From positions 124,001 through 188,000 of the forward strand of contig NZ_JAQKPV010000007.1 in the NCBI RefSeq assembly GCF_028200735.1: a stretch of 64,000 nt of DNA, read 5' to 3'. The notes beneath the pieces were generated by a model. The model was not told the origin of the DNA, did not search any database, and saw only the letters and a list, made by a program, of their open reading frames with translations. The DNA is from Streptomyces sp. ACA25. GTDB lineage: Bacteria; Actinomycetota; Actinomycetes; Streptomycetales; Streptomycetaceae. This document shows, piece by piece, positions 51,473 to 59,787 of this stretch (position 1 is its first letter; each line of letters starts with the position of its first letter). Both the position numbers and the translations under genes were made by a program.

Positions 51473-51520
51473 GCGCGCCGCCGTGCGCGCGAAGACTCCC
51501 GTTCCGGGCATGATGAACGC

Positions 51521-52153
51521 ATGCAGCTCCAGGCCATCAGCCCGTCGCGGCTGCCGGAGGCACTCGCGGAGCGCGTGGCGAGCAGCCGGGCCGAGGACGG
51601 CAGCCCGTGGCTGCGGGTCGTGCTCGACGGAGCTCCCGCCGCCCTTCCGGGTGAGCTGGCGCGTGATGTGGCGGAGGCTCTGCGGGTGCGCGGCCGTCCG
51701 ACCCGGGTGGTGGCGGCACACGACTTTCTGCGGGCGGCCTCGCTGCGGTTCGAGTACGGGCGAGAGGACCCGGACGCCTACTACGACCGGTGGCTGGACA
51801 CCGGAGCTCTGTGGCGTGAGGTCTTCGCGCCGCTGGATCCCGGTGGCAGCGGTCAGGTGCTGCCGGACCTGTGGGACCCGGTGCGGGACCGGGCCACCCG
51901 TTCCCCCCGGGAGGCACTGCCGCCCGGAGGCGTCCTCCTGCTGCACGGGGCGCTGCTGCTGGGCCGCTGGTTCCCGGTGGACCTTGCCGTGCACCTGAGC
52001 CTGAGCTCCGGGGCACTGGCCCGTCGCACTCCCCCGGCGGAGCGCTGGACCCTGCCCGCCTTCGCCCGCTACCGGGAGGAGATCGGGCCGGGGGAGACCG
52101 CCGACGTGGTGGTCCGCATGGACGATCCCCGGCGTCCTGCCTGGAACGGTTGA
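51521..52153 (+). CDS. Uridine-kinase-like protein with degenerate P-loop
   Basis: A 210-residue protein with the layout of actinobacterial uridine-kinase homologues: VVLDGAPAALPGELARDVAEALRVRGRPTRVVAAHDFLRAASLRFEYGREDPDAYYDRWLDTGALWREV, then PPGGVLLLHGALLLGRWFPVDLAVHL and ARRTPPAERWTLPAFARY. The first motif should be G-x4-G-K-[ST] but reads G-A-P-A-A-L-P-G-E-L, so ATP binding is probably lost or altered. The Arg/Tyr-rich motifs of nucleoside binding are kept. Start ATG 51521, about 48 nt after the ATPase gene. Role unknown. Confidence 0.75.
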   Translation: MQLQAISPSRLPEALAERVASSRAEDGSPWLRVVLDGAPAALPGELARDVAEALRVRGRPTRVVAAHDFLRAASLRFEYGREDPDAYYDRWLDTGALWREVFAPLDPGGSGQVLPDLWDPVRDRATRSPREALPPGGVLLLHGALLLGRWFPVDLAVHLSLSSGALARRTPPAERWTLPAFARYREEIGPGETADVVVRMDDPRRPAWNG

Positions 52154-52368
52154 CCGGGAGGCCCGGGAGGGAGGTACCGGGCCGGGAACGGGACCTCAGG
52201 TGCTGGGGCCCGTGGCCATTTCTCCGTGGTGTTCTGGTTCGGCCACACTCCGTCCGATCCGTGCGTCACAGGGTGACACCCGTACTACGATGCCGCTTCC
52301 GCGCCCCCGTGGCGCCCGTCACACCGCAACTCACTCTTTCCGTACCGCTCTTGGGGGTCTCATCACCA

Positions 52369-55300
52369 ATGGTTGGACCAATAGAACCGCTTCCGCGCAC
52401 CTGCTGCGAGGTGCGGCAGAAGCCGTCCGCGCAAGAGGCTGCCGGGGTCCGGCAACTGTTCCGCTTCCTGGCGGAAGCGGCAGAACCCCGCAGTGAGCCG
52501 GAGCGCACACAGGACTTACTGTGGCTGTCCGAAGTGCCCCCCGGGCCGGTGGCCGTTCCCGGCGGGCAAACGGCGGACGACGCGGAGCGGGACGACGTTC
52601 CGGGAACCTGGCTGCGGGGGCCGCGCCCGGCCCCCGCACGCTCCCGGTGCCGCACCGTCGCCGCGCTGCACCGCATCGCGGACCGCGTCGAGCAGGGTGC
52701 CGAGCCGCATGCCCTGCTGCGGGCGATCGCCGCGAGCAGCTCTGGCGGTGGACCTGCCACGTGCTCGTCACCGGAGCACTCCGGCCCTGTCGGGCAGCCG
52801 GTCCGGGGCAGCGACGAGCGGCACTTCGCGCTGCCCGCAGGCCGGGAGCAGCACACGCTCGCCGAGCGGCTGCGCACCAGTGGCCTGGTGACCGTCCAGG
52901 GGCCGCCCGGCACGGGAAGGACGCTTCTCCTCGCGAATCTCGTGACCGATCTGCTGGCCCACGGGAAGCGGGTGCTGGTCACCAGCCGGAGCACGAGCGC
53001 GCTGAAAGCCCTCGAGAAGCGGCTTCCGCCGCCGGTCCGGGAGCTGTGTGTCAGTGGTACCGGCGGCGTGGCGGCGGCCTGCCGGGAACTGGACGGCGTG
53101 CTGCGGGCAGTCGTGCAGTGGCAGACCGCGGACCCGCCGCAGGCCCAGGCTCGGCGCATCCGGCAGTGGGAACAGCGGCTGACGACCGCTCGCGCGGCAC
53201 GGCAGAGCGCTCTGGACACGCTGGAGGCGCTCCGGGAGCCGGAGACGTTCCAGCACTTCGAGGGCCCCGGGGACTACCGGGGCACCCTGCGGGAGATCAC
53301 GCAGCGGCTGGCGGAGGAACGTGCCCGGCTGGACTGGCTGGGGCCGGTGCCCGGGCCCGAGCCGATGGTGACGGCAGCCGGGCTGCGGGCGCTGCGGGAC
53401 GCGGCTCGGGCGTTCACCGCTGCGCGGCGCCGGCTGGCACAGGACGTCACCCGGGTGCCCCCGGCTGCCGGACTGCCCGCCCCTGCGGTGTTCGCCGAGG
53501 CGGTGCGGGCGGTCCGGGACGCCGAGACGGCTGTCGATGGGCGCCGTGCGGGAACCCCGGGTCCGGGTGGCGGCCTCGGGGAGGCGCTCGACGAGGTACC
53601 GCCCGGTGACCGGCTGCGGCTCACCGAGGCGCTCGAAGCCTGCCTGACCGCACGTGCCAGGGCGGACGCGGAGTGCGGTGACTGGGTCGCCGGGCTGCGG
53701 ACAGAGGTGCTGGCCGGGCGGACGCGGACGCTGAACAGCCGGCTGGCGGCCTGCACCTCCGCGCTCGGAGGTGCCGCGCTCGCTCACCGGTCCCTCGAGG
53801 GCGCGGTGGTCACCGGCCTGGAGGGCTACCGGCTGAGCACCGCCATGGGACAGGCCTGGACTCTCTACCAAGGGCTGCTCGACGGACAGAAACTCCGCGG
53901 GCCGCTGGGCCTGCGGACCGGGCTGTGCAAGTCCGTCGGGGAGCTCGTGGAGACGGTGCGGGTGAACGGCCGGCCGCCGGAGGACATCACGGCTGCGGCG
54001 GCGGTGGTGCACCGGGTCACGCTGGAGCGCCACCTGCACGACATGGAGGAGGAATGGGGCGCCGGGGCGGAGCGCTGGCAGTCGCCCGTGCGGCGGCTGG
54101 CCCGGCTGCGGGAGGAGTCCCATGTGCTGCAGGTGCTCACCGCCCTCGCCGACCGCCTGGAACAGCTGCGCGAAGCCGCCTCCGGCGTTCCGGCGCTGGC
54201 AGCCCTCGCGTGGCAGGACGCCGGGGTGTGCTCCGGCGCGCTGAGACTGCTGCGGGCGCAGACCCAGGCGGGTACCGCCGAGGAGCCCCGAGTCCTGCTC
54301 TCCCGGCTTGCAGAAACGCTTCGCTCCTGCGGGGAGGCCCCTGGCGGGAACTCCCCCGCGCTGCGGCGGGCTCACCGCGCCGTCGCGGACCGGGACCCGG
54401 GGGCGTATGCCGCCGCCTACCGTGAGCTCGGCGCCGTGCGGGAGGCTTTGCGGCTCCAGGCAGAGTACGAGGAGGCGCACGGCGCGGTGGCCGCTGTGGT
54501 CCCGGGCCTCGCCGGTGCCCTCAGTGCCTCGCCCCAGGACCCCTCCTGGGAGCAGCGGCTTCCGGATGTTGAGCGCGCGTGGGCCTGGTCGGCGTGCCGG
54601 GCCTGGATCCAGGACGTCACCGACCCGGCCGCCGAGGAGAAACAGCGCAGGTTGCTGGAGGAGGCGGACCGCGACATCCCGGTGCTGCTGGCGCAGCTCG
54701 CCGCGGATCGGGCCCGGGACAGCTGTGTGCGGCGCCTGGCCGAGGGCGAGGCAGGGGCTCCGTCCTCCCGGGGCCCCGGGCTGCAGGCGTGTCAGAGCGT
54801 GCTCCCGGCGTGGATCATGCCGATGCACCAGGTGGTGGAGACGGTGCCGATGGACGAGCCGGGCCGGTTCGATGTCGTCATCCTCGACGAGGCGGACCGG
54901 TCGGGCCCCGAAGCGCTGCTACTGGCCTGGCTGGGCGCGCAGATCGTGGTCATCGGTGACGACCGGAAGAAGTCAGCGGTGACCACGGATCGGGAGCACG
55001 GGGACTTCCGCCGGCTGCGGAACCGTCAGCTGAGCGCCCTCCCCGCTTTCCGCCGCGACCTGTTCGGCCCTTCCGTCGGCTTCCTCGACATCGCCAAGGG
55101 TCTGGACGGGTCCGGCCCGGTCGAGGTGGCCGGGGGCGAACGGCACGGGACGACCGGCCGCCGGGCGGGCGCGGGCGCCGGGGAGAACGCGGCGCGGGCG
55201 CCGGAGCAGCCGGAGAGCGCCGGAACAGGGGGCGGGTACCGGCGCCGTGCGGCCGAGCGGCGGCGGTCGGCCGGCAGGGCTCCGGCCGCCTCCGCAGCCC

Positions 55301-55827
55301 GGGGAATTGCCCAGGAGCCCGCGCCGCCGGCCGGCTTCCGTACGACGGCCTGGCTGCGCCGGCCGGAACTGGAAGCGGCTCAGCTCGCCTTCGCCGTGCG
55401 GACCAGGGTCCCGATCGAGGAGAGCGGCGCCACCCTGGGTGAGGCGCGCTTCCTGCCGAGTCTCCAGGTTCCCGGCCTGCCCGAGGGCCCGGGGGTGGAG
55501 TTGCAGCGCGGGGAACGGGTGATACGGCTGCGCGGTCCCGAGGTGCAGGCACTCAACCGCGCCGCGCTCGCCCGCCATGATGTCCCCATCAGGGTCACGG
55601 GACGGCAGGTGGGCCTCGTCCAGTATTTCCGGCAGGACTCGGAAGAGGCGCGTCGGACCGGCAACGGCCTCCGGCTGCTGCGGCGCGCTCTTTCGGCCGG
55701 CAGCACCGCGACACCACCGCGTCCGCCCGGCCGGCCGAGTGATCTCGCACCGGCCGCCTTTCCCGGGCCCGGCGGGGCCGGGGCCACCGGCCCCGCCGGT
55801 ACGTCAGAACCCGTGTCGGACCGGTGA
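52369..55827 (+). CDS. Large AAA ATPase related to SF1 helicases, C-terminus divergent
   Basis: A 1152-residue protein. Walker A GPPGTGRTLLLANLVTDLLAHGKRVLVTSRS is at ~177, Walker B VVILDEADRSGPEALLLAWLGAQIVVIGDD at ~837. Between them lie ~650 residues of mostly helix and coiled coil, typical of AAA_11/AAA_12 (DUF4011-type) helicases. After Walker B the expected second RecA lobe (SF1 motifs IV-VI) is not seen: sequence goes into a low-complexity Ala/Arg/Gly-rich stretch (~930-970) and then a small beta domain (VELQRGERVIRLRGPEVQAL) and a disordered tail. It may be a truncated or diverged helicase. ATG 52369 chosen; the open frame extends upstream. The ATPase at 49724 and this gene may work together. 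Confidence 0.75.
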   Translation: MVGPIEPLPRTCCEVRQKPSAQEAAGVRQLFRFLAEAAEPRSEPERTQDLLWLSEVPPGPVAVPGGQTADDAERDDVPGTWLRGPRPAPARSRCRTVAALHRIADRVEQGAEPHALLRAIAASSSGGGPATCSSPEHSGPVGQPVRGSDERHFALPAGREQHTLAERLRTSGLVTVQGPPGTGRTLLLANLVTDLLAHGKRVLVTSRSTSALKALEKRLPPPVRELCVSGTGGVAAACRELDGVLRAVVQWQTADPPQAQARRIRQWEQRLTTARAARQSALDTLEALREPETFQHFEGPGDYRGTLREITQRLAEERARLDWLGPVPGPEPMVTAAGLRALRDAARAFTAARRRLAQDVTRVPPAAGLPAPAVFAEAVRAVRDAETAVDGRRAGTPGPGGGLGEALDEVPPGDRLRLTEALEACLTARARADAECGDWVAGLRTEVLAGRTRTLNSRLAACTSALGGAALAHRSLEGAVVTGLEGYRLSTAMGQAWTLYQGLLDGQKLRGPLGLRTGLCKSVGELVETVRVNGRPPEDITAAAAVVHRVTLERHLHDMEEEWGAGAERWQSPVRRLARLREESHVLQVLTALADRLEQLREAASGVPALAALAWQDAGVCSGALRLLRAQTQAGTAEEPRVLLSRLAETLRSCGEAPGGNSPALRRAHRAVADRDPGAYAAAYRELGAVREALRLQAEYEEAHGAVAAVVPGLAGALSASPQDPSWEQRLPDVERAWAWSACRAWIQDVTDPAAEEKQRRLLEEADRDIPVLLAQLAADRARDSCVRRLAEGEAGAPSSRGPGLQACQSVLPAWIMPMHQVVETVPMDEPGRFDVVILDEADRSGPEALLLAWLGAQIVVIGDDRKKSAVTTDREHGDFRRLRNRQLSALPAFRRDLFGPSVGFLDIAKGLDGSGPVEVAGGERHGTTGRRAGAGAGENAARAPEQPESAGTGGGYRRRAAERRRSAGRAPAASAARGIAQEPAPPAGFRTTAWLRRPELEAAQLAFAVRTRVPIEESGATLGEARFLPSLQVPGLPEGPGVELQRGERVIRLRGPEVQALNRAALARHDVPIRVTGRQVGLVQYFRQDSEEARRTGNGLRLLRRALSAGSTATPPRPPGRPSDLAPAAFPGPGGAGATGPAGTSEPVSDR

Positions 55828-55897
55828 GAGGGCGCGCCGGGTGGCAGTCCGGCCTGCCCGCCCGGCGTCCCGCGCGTCGGCACACGACACCCTAATA

Positions 55898-55917
55898 GGC
55901 ATACCAAATGCCACTTT
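55898..55917. promoter_or_regulatory. nsrR: Probable NsrR operator before nsrR
   Basis: GGCAT-ACCAA-ATGCC is a perfect 5-bp inverted repeat, extended to AAATGCCACTTT. Read on the minus strand this gives AAAGTGGCATTT, matching AAAGTGGCATCT before hmp. GATAAT (55916-55921) may be the -10 hexamer, which the operator would overlap. The NsrR link is inferred from the gene pair. Confidence 0.6.
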
Positions 55918-55931
55918 GATAATGTGCTCCC

Positions 55932-56414
55932 GTGCGCCTGACGAAGTTCACCGACCTTGCCCTGCGGGTGGCCATGCTGCTCGCCGCCCGTCCCGGCGCC
56001 GCGGAGGTGCTGCGCACCCGCGAGATGGCCGAGGCGCTGGCGGTACCGCACTCACACACAGCCAAGGTCGTCAGCCGGCTCCAGCACCTCGGCGTTGTCG
56101 AGGCCCGGCGCGGCCGGGGCGGCGGACTGTCCCTCGGCGCGGGCGGTGAAGGCATCTCCGTGGGCTGGCTCGTCCGCGAACTGGAAGGAAGCGGTGAGGT
56201 CGTCGGCTGCGACGACGACCCACCCTGCCCGTTGCGCCGCGCCTGCCGGCTGCGCGGCGCCCTCCGCGGCGCCCAGGAAGCCTTCTTCGCATCCCTGGAT
56301 CCACTGACCCTCGCCGACCTGGCCGCCCCGCCGACCGGTGCGGTACTGCTCTCCCTCGAACCCACCGTCACCCGACCCGCCGCCACCGGACCCCCCACCA
56401 CCCTTCCCGACTGA
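55932..56414 (+). CDS. nsrR: Rrf2-family nitric-oxide-sensing repressor NsrR
   Basis: A 160-residue Rrf2 regulator. The winged HTH reads MRLTKFTDLALRVAMLLAARP then TREMAEALAVPHSHTAKVVSRLQHLGVVEARRGRGGGLSL. The cluster-binding loop has three Cys in VVGCDDDPPCPLRRACRLRGAL, the NsrR spacing. NsrR holds a 4Fe-4S cluster destroyed by NO, releasing repression of hmp. The gene immediately precedes hmp with an operator on each side, so it is probably self-regulated. GTG start near an A/T-rich promoter. The Pro/Thr-rich C-terminus is typical of Streptomyces copies. Confidence 0.95.
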   Translation: MRLTKFTDLALRVAMLLAARPGAAEVLRTREMAEALAVPHSHTAKVVSRLQHLGVVEARRGRGGGLSLGAGGEGISVGWLVRELEGSGEVVGCDDDPPCPLRRACRLRGALRGAQEAFFASLDPLTLADLAAPPTGAVLLSLEPTVTRPAATGPPTTLPD

Positions 56415-56449
56415 CGAACACCGCTCCGAGCCGCCTTCAACCCGCACCA

Positions 56450-56475
56450 AAAGTGGCATCTCACAATCGCATTAA
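56450..56475. promoter_or_regulatory. hmp: Probable NsrR operator before hmp
   Basis: AAAGTGGCATCTCACAATCGCATTAAAGG shows two half sites, TGGCAT and GCATTA, 10 bp apart (given here as positions 56450-56475). It matches the inverted site before nsrR over AAAGTGGCAT. It is only 11 nt upstream of the hmp ATG, so binding would block transcription or overlap the ribosome site AAAGGAG. Confidence 0.55.
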
Positions 56476-56485
56476 AGGAGATCAC

Positions 56486-57676
56486 ATGTTGTCCGCCCGC
56501 TCCGCCACCACAGTCCGCGCGACACTCCCCGCCGTGGGCGCGGCCATCGAGGACGTGACCCGGGTCTTCTACCAGCAGATGTTCGCCGACCACCCGAAGC
56601 TGCTCGACGGCCTGTTCAACCGCGGCAACCAGGCCAACGGTGAGCAGCGCAAAGCACTGGCCGGATCGATCGCGACCTTCGCCACCGTGCTGCTGGAACG
56701 GCCCGACGAGCGACCGGACGCCATCCTCGGCCGGATCGCCCACAAGCACGCGTCACTCGGCGTCCGCGCCGACCAGTACCCCCTGGTCCGCCGCTACCTC
56801 TTCGCCGCGCTCAAGGACGTACTCGGAGACGCGGTGACCCCCGAGGTGGAGGCCGCCTGGGACGAGGTCTACTGGCTGATGGCGAACTCTCTCATCGCCC
56901 TGGAGCAGCGGCTGTACGAGGAGGCCGAGGTCGACGCTTACGGCCACTGGCGGACCTGGCGGGTGGAGCGCCGGGTCGCCGAGACGGCCGAGACCGTGTC
57001 TTTCGTCCTGACCCCCGCAGACGGCGCCCCGGCGCCTGCCTACCGGGCCGGACAGTATGTCAGCGTCGCTGTGGACCTTCCCGACGGTATCCGTCAGCTG
57101 CGCCAGTACAGCCTCTCCGGCGGACCGCAGGCCACACAGCGCCGCATCACGGTCAAGCGGGTGCACGGCGGCGGGCAGCCGGTCGGCGAGGTGTCCGACC
57201 ACCTCCACCGCAACGTCGCCGAGGGTGATGTACTCGAACTCTCGCCGCCCTTCGGCGATGTCGCTCTGGAGGACGGTCCCGGGCCGGTCCTGCTGGCCTC
57301 GGCGGGCATCGGTGTGACCCCCATGATCGGCATGCTGGAGCACCTGGCGGAGACCGGCTCCCGCCGCCGCGTCATCGCCGCGCACGCCGACCGCCACGAG
57401 TCCGTCCACGCCCTGCGGGACGACCAGGCCCGGCTCGTCGCCACGCTCCCCCGCGGAGAACTGCACGTCTGGTATGAAGAGTGCGCGCCCGGCGCAACCG
57501 CTCGCCCCGGTCTCTGCGACCTCTCCCAGCTGGGCGCTCTGCCGGCCGGACTGGTCGCCTATCTCTGCGGTCCGGTTCCCTTCCTCAAGTCTGCGCGGGA
57601 GTCTCTGCTGCGCTCCGGAGTGCCCGCCCAGGACATTCACTACGAGGTCTTCGGCCCCGACCTGGGGCTGGCCTGA
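56486..57676 (+). CDS. hmp: Flavohaemoglobin (nitric oxide dioxygenase)
   Basis: A 396-residue Hmp: converts NO and O2 to nitrate with NAD(P)H. Globin domain ~1-135 (VTRVFYQQMFADHPKLLDGLFNRGNQANGEQRKAL with the F-helix His in IAHKHASLGVRADQYPLVRRYL). FAD domain ~150-255 (YRAGQYVSVAVDLP, LRQYSLSGGP). NAD domain ~265-396 (VLLASAGIGVTPMIGMLEHL, YLCGPVPFLKSARESLLRSGVPAQDIHYEVFGPD). All catalytic residues (Tyr, Gln, His, Glu) are visible. ATG 56486 with AAAGGAG upstream. It sits 71 nt after nsrR with an operator between, so it is NO-induced. Confidence 0.97.
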   Translation: MLSARSATTVRATLPAVGAAIEDVTRVFYQQMFADHPKLLDGLFNRGNQANGEQRKALAGSIATFATVLLERPDERPDAILGRIAHKHASLGVRADQYPLVRRYLFAALKDVLGDAVTPEVEAAWDEVYWLMANSLIALEQRLYEEAEVDAYGHWRTWRVERRVAETAETVSFVLTPADGAPAPAYRAGQYVSVAVDLPDGIRQLRQYSLSGGPQATQRRITVKRVHGGGQPVGEVSDHLHRNVAEGDVLELSPPFGDVALEDGPGPVLLASAGIGVTPMIGMLEHLAETGSRRRVIAAHADRHESVHALRDDQARLVATLPRGELHVWYEECAPGATARPGLCDLSQLGALPAGLVAYLCGPVPFLKSARESLLRSGVPAQDIHYEVFGPDLGLA

Positions 57677-57775
57677 GCCCCGGCGGCCGCGCGGCTGAGG
57701 GAGGGGCACCGCGGGCGGGTCCAGGTGCCGCGGAGAGGGGCGGTGCCCTCCCCGCGGCGCCTCACCAGGCGGGGG

Positions 57776-58270
57776 TCACATGTTCCGGAAGCGCCAGGTC
57801 TGCGCGGCGAACGCGCCGCAGCGGGACTGGTTCAGTGGCTGGCCACTGGCGGTCACGTCCCAGGCGACCGTCAGGCACATTCCGGTGGCCCGGTTCCGCA
57901 GCCGGTAACTGTCGTTGCCCTGGAACTCGGCCTCCCACACCTGCAGGTCGGTGTTGGAGCAGGTCACCTGGACGATGTTGGCGTACTCAGCGGCCGAACT
58001 GGGGGCCACGCACTGGAAGCTGGAGTAGACCCGCAGGAAGTACGCGTCGGTGCCGGCCCAGGCCGAGGAGAACTGTTTGTTCCGCTTGTTGTCGCACCGG
58101 TACTGGATCAGCTCACCGTTGCCGCCGGCGGTGGCACACATGCCTGTCTGCAGGGTGACGATCTGCTGCCAGGCGGCCGAGGGCGGAACCGCGTTCGCGG
58201 GCGTCGCCGTGCCCAGCATGAACAGCACGGCCGACAGAGCCGCGACCAGACCGGTCAGCTTCTTCTTCAC
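57776..58270 (-). CDS. Secreted ricin-type beta-trefoil lectin
   Basis: A 164-residue exported protein: signal peptide (KKKLTGLVAALSAVLFMLGTATPANA, ~1-27), then a single beta-trefoil (~33-164) of the RICIN type. The repeats contain the Q-x-W-like motifs (QFSSAW, LQVWEAEF, AQTWRFRN) and Cys pairs (MCATAGGNGELIQYRCDN, FQCVAP...VTCSN, MCLTVAWDV...SRCGAF). It should bind carbohydrates outside the cell. No catalytic domain is attached. GTG start behind AAAGGGAG. It is convergent with hmp. Confidence 0.85.
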   Translation of the reverse strand: MKKKLTGLVAALSAVLFMLGTATPANAVPPSAAWQQIVTLQTGMCATAGGNGELIQYRCDNKRNKQFSSAWAGTDAYFLRVYSSFQCVAPSSAAEYANIVQVTCSNTDLQVWEAEFQGNDSYRLRNRATGMCLTVAWDVTASGQPLNQSRCGAFAAQTWRFRNM

Positions 58271-58688
58271 TGAGTGCTCCCTTTGTTGTCTGCGTGCAGA
58301 GGTTCCGCACGTGGACGGCTCCCTTTACCGGTGTGGGGACAACCGGGGAAGGGAGCCGTGACCCAGCGTGTTGAGCAACGGTCGTCAGGGCCATGGCGCA
58401 CATCGGGGCGCACCGGCGCACGCGCGCATCACACACCGCGCGTTGCCTCGGTGAGTTGGCGACCGCACACGCCGACTCAGGCGCCTGCTCCGGCGGCATG
58501 GCCCGGCCGCATCGCCTCTGCAACCGGGCAGGGACTCGTCTCCTGATCGCGGGGCCGCGGGCACCGGCGGTGTGATGGTTCTCTCGTCTGTCACAACGAG
58601 CAATGTGGGTTTGTCACTTGCTCGATCTGTGCTGCCGGGCGTTCCGACACGGCAGGAACTGGTCAGGGGCCGGCGGCCGGGACGGCGG
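58271..58688. other. Intergenic region upstream of the lectin gene
   Basis: 418 bp between the lectin start (minus) and the stop of the small membrane gene (58689, minus). No convincing gene: short frames on both strands lack ribosome sites. The inverted repeat CGAGCAA (58597-58603) and TTGCTCG (58618-58624) with a 14-bp centre lies in a locally A/T-richer patch and may be an operator. Confidence 0.45.
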
Positions 58689-58913
58689 TCAGTCGCCGGG
58701 GGACGCGGGAGCCGGGTCGGCGCCCTCCCCGCGCTGGTCCGTTCCGTGGCCGCTCCCGGGGTCCTGGCTCTGCTCCTGAAGGACGGGACCGCCCGGAGGG
58801 GTCTCCGGCCCCTCCGCGGTGCCCGCGTTCGCCAGCCACAGTGCGACCACGGCGGTGATCAGGACCGCCGCGCCCGCGAGCAGTGTCGGTACGGGGATCC
58901 GGCCACGTAGCAT
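58689..58913 (-). CDS. Small single-span membrane protein
   Basis: A 74-residue protein: a short basic N-terminus (LRGRIP), one hydrophobic helix (VPTLLAGAAVLITAVVALWLANA, ~8-28) and an acidic, Gly/Pro-rich, probably disordered outer or inner tail (EEQSQDPGSGHGTDQRGEGAD). GGAGGTG eight bases before ATG supports translation. No Cys or other motif. Function unknown. Confidence 0.65.
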   Translation of the reverse strand: MLRGRIPVPTLLAGAAVLITAVVALWLANAGTAEGPETPPGGPVLQEQSQDPGSGHGTDQRGEGADPAPASPGD

Positions 58914-59114
58914 CCGGGCCACCTCCAGAAGGGCCGGACCGCCGCTGGGTACGGCCTCCGGCGCATCGAACGGGCTGCCACCCTGCCACCGAAGCAGATT
59001 CCGCGGTACCGGGGAGCGCTGTCGGCTTTCCGGCACCGCTGACGGCTGACACCGGTGCGGCCGCGTACCTCGCAAACCCGTGGAGCGGCCTGCGGCGTGA
59101 GCGGCGGTTCGGCG

Positions 59115-59705
59115 TCAGCTGCCGGCCGGGCGGGCCCGGACGTGCATCCGCTCGCCCTGCGCCCCGAACAGGCTGAGAAACTCGACCGGCCCGGCCCCGG
59201 CGTTGGCGAATCCGTGCGGCGTGCGGGTGTCGAACTCGGCAGCCTCACCGGCGGTCAGGACGAGGTCGTGCTCCCCCAGGACCAGGCGCAGGCGGCCGGA
59301 CAGTACGTAGAGCCATTCGTAGCCCTCGTGCACTCGTTGTTCCGGGCGTGTGTCCGGGCTCGGCGAGGCAGGGAAGATCTGCTTGTACGCGTGGAGGCCG
59401 CCGAGGTGGCGGGTGAGGGGGACAAAGGTCTGGCCGTGCCGCTTGAAGGGGCGCGGGTGGATGCGCGGATCTCCGGTGGGCGGCGCGCCGACCAGCTCGT
59501 CCAACTGGACGCCATGGGCCTTCGCCAGCGGCAGGAGAAGCTCCAGCGTCGGCTTCCGCTGACCGGACTCCAGACGCGAGAGTGTGCTGAGCGAGATACC
59601 GGTCGTCGCGCTCAGCTGGGCCAGGGTGGTGCCACGGTCCCGGCGCAGAGCCCGCAGGCGCGGGCCCACGGAGGTCAGCACACCCGTGATGTCGTCGTCT
59701 GCCAT
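59115..59705 (-). CDS. XRE-cupin transcriptional regulator
   Basis: A 196-residue regulator. N-terminal HTH ~10-70 (VGPRLRALRRDRGTTLAQLSATTGISLSTLSRLESGQRKPTLELLLPLAKAHGV), C-terminal cupin ~95-190 (EGYEWLYVLSGRLRLVLGEHDLVLTAGEAAEFDTRTPHGFANAG). The cupin senses a small ligand. The gene is divergent from the oxidoreductase-methyltransferase fusion, and an inverted repeat lies in the 80-bp gap, so it probably represses that gene and itself. ATG 59705; a longer frame upstream overlaps the divergent gene and is rejected. Confidence 0.92.
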   Translation of the reverse strand: MADDDITGVLTSVGPRLRALRRDRGTTLAQLSATTGISLSTLSRLESGQRKPTLELLLPLAKAHGVQLDELVGAPPTGDPRIHPRPFKRHGQTFVPLTRHLGGLHAYKQIFPASPSPDTRPEQRVHEGYEWLYVLSGRLRLVLGEHDLVLTAGEAAEFDTRTPHGFANAGAGPVEFLSLFGAQGERMHVRARPAGS

Positions 59706-59717
59706 GTTTCTATTTGC

Positions 59718-59750
59718 CACCTCAGCAAGAAACTTTGTCAAGCTGAGGTG
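59718..59750. promoter_or_regulatory. Operator-like inverted repeat between XRE-cupin and fusion gene
   Basis: CACCTCAGC (59718-59726) and GCTGAGGTG (59742-59750) are perfect 9-bp arms with a 15-bp spacer. It lies 12 bp from the XRE-cupin start and 37 bp from the fusion-gene start, so a dimer bound here would affect both. Confidence 0.65.
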
Positions 59751-59787
59751 CGCGGGAGGATGATCTCCGGAAAAGGAGGTAAGCGCT

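Noticed and set aside
51871..52368. Upstream extension of the large AAA gene to 51871
   Set aside because: It overlaps the kinase-like gene in another frame, is Pro/Arg/Gly-rich and lacks a ribosome site; the ATG at 52369 is a better start.
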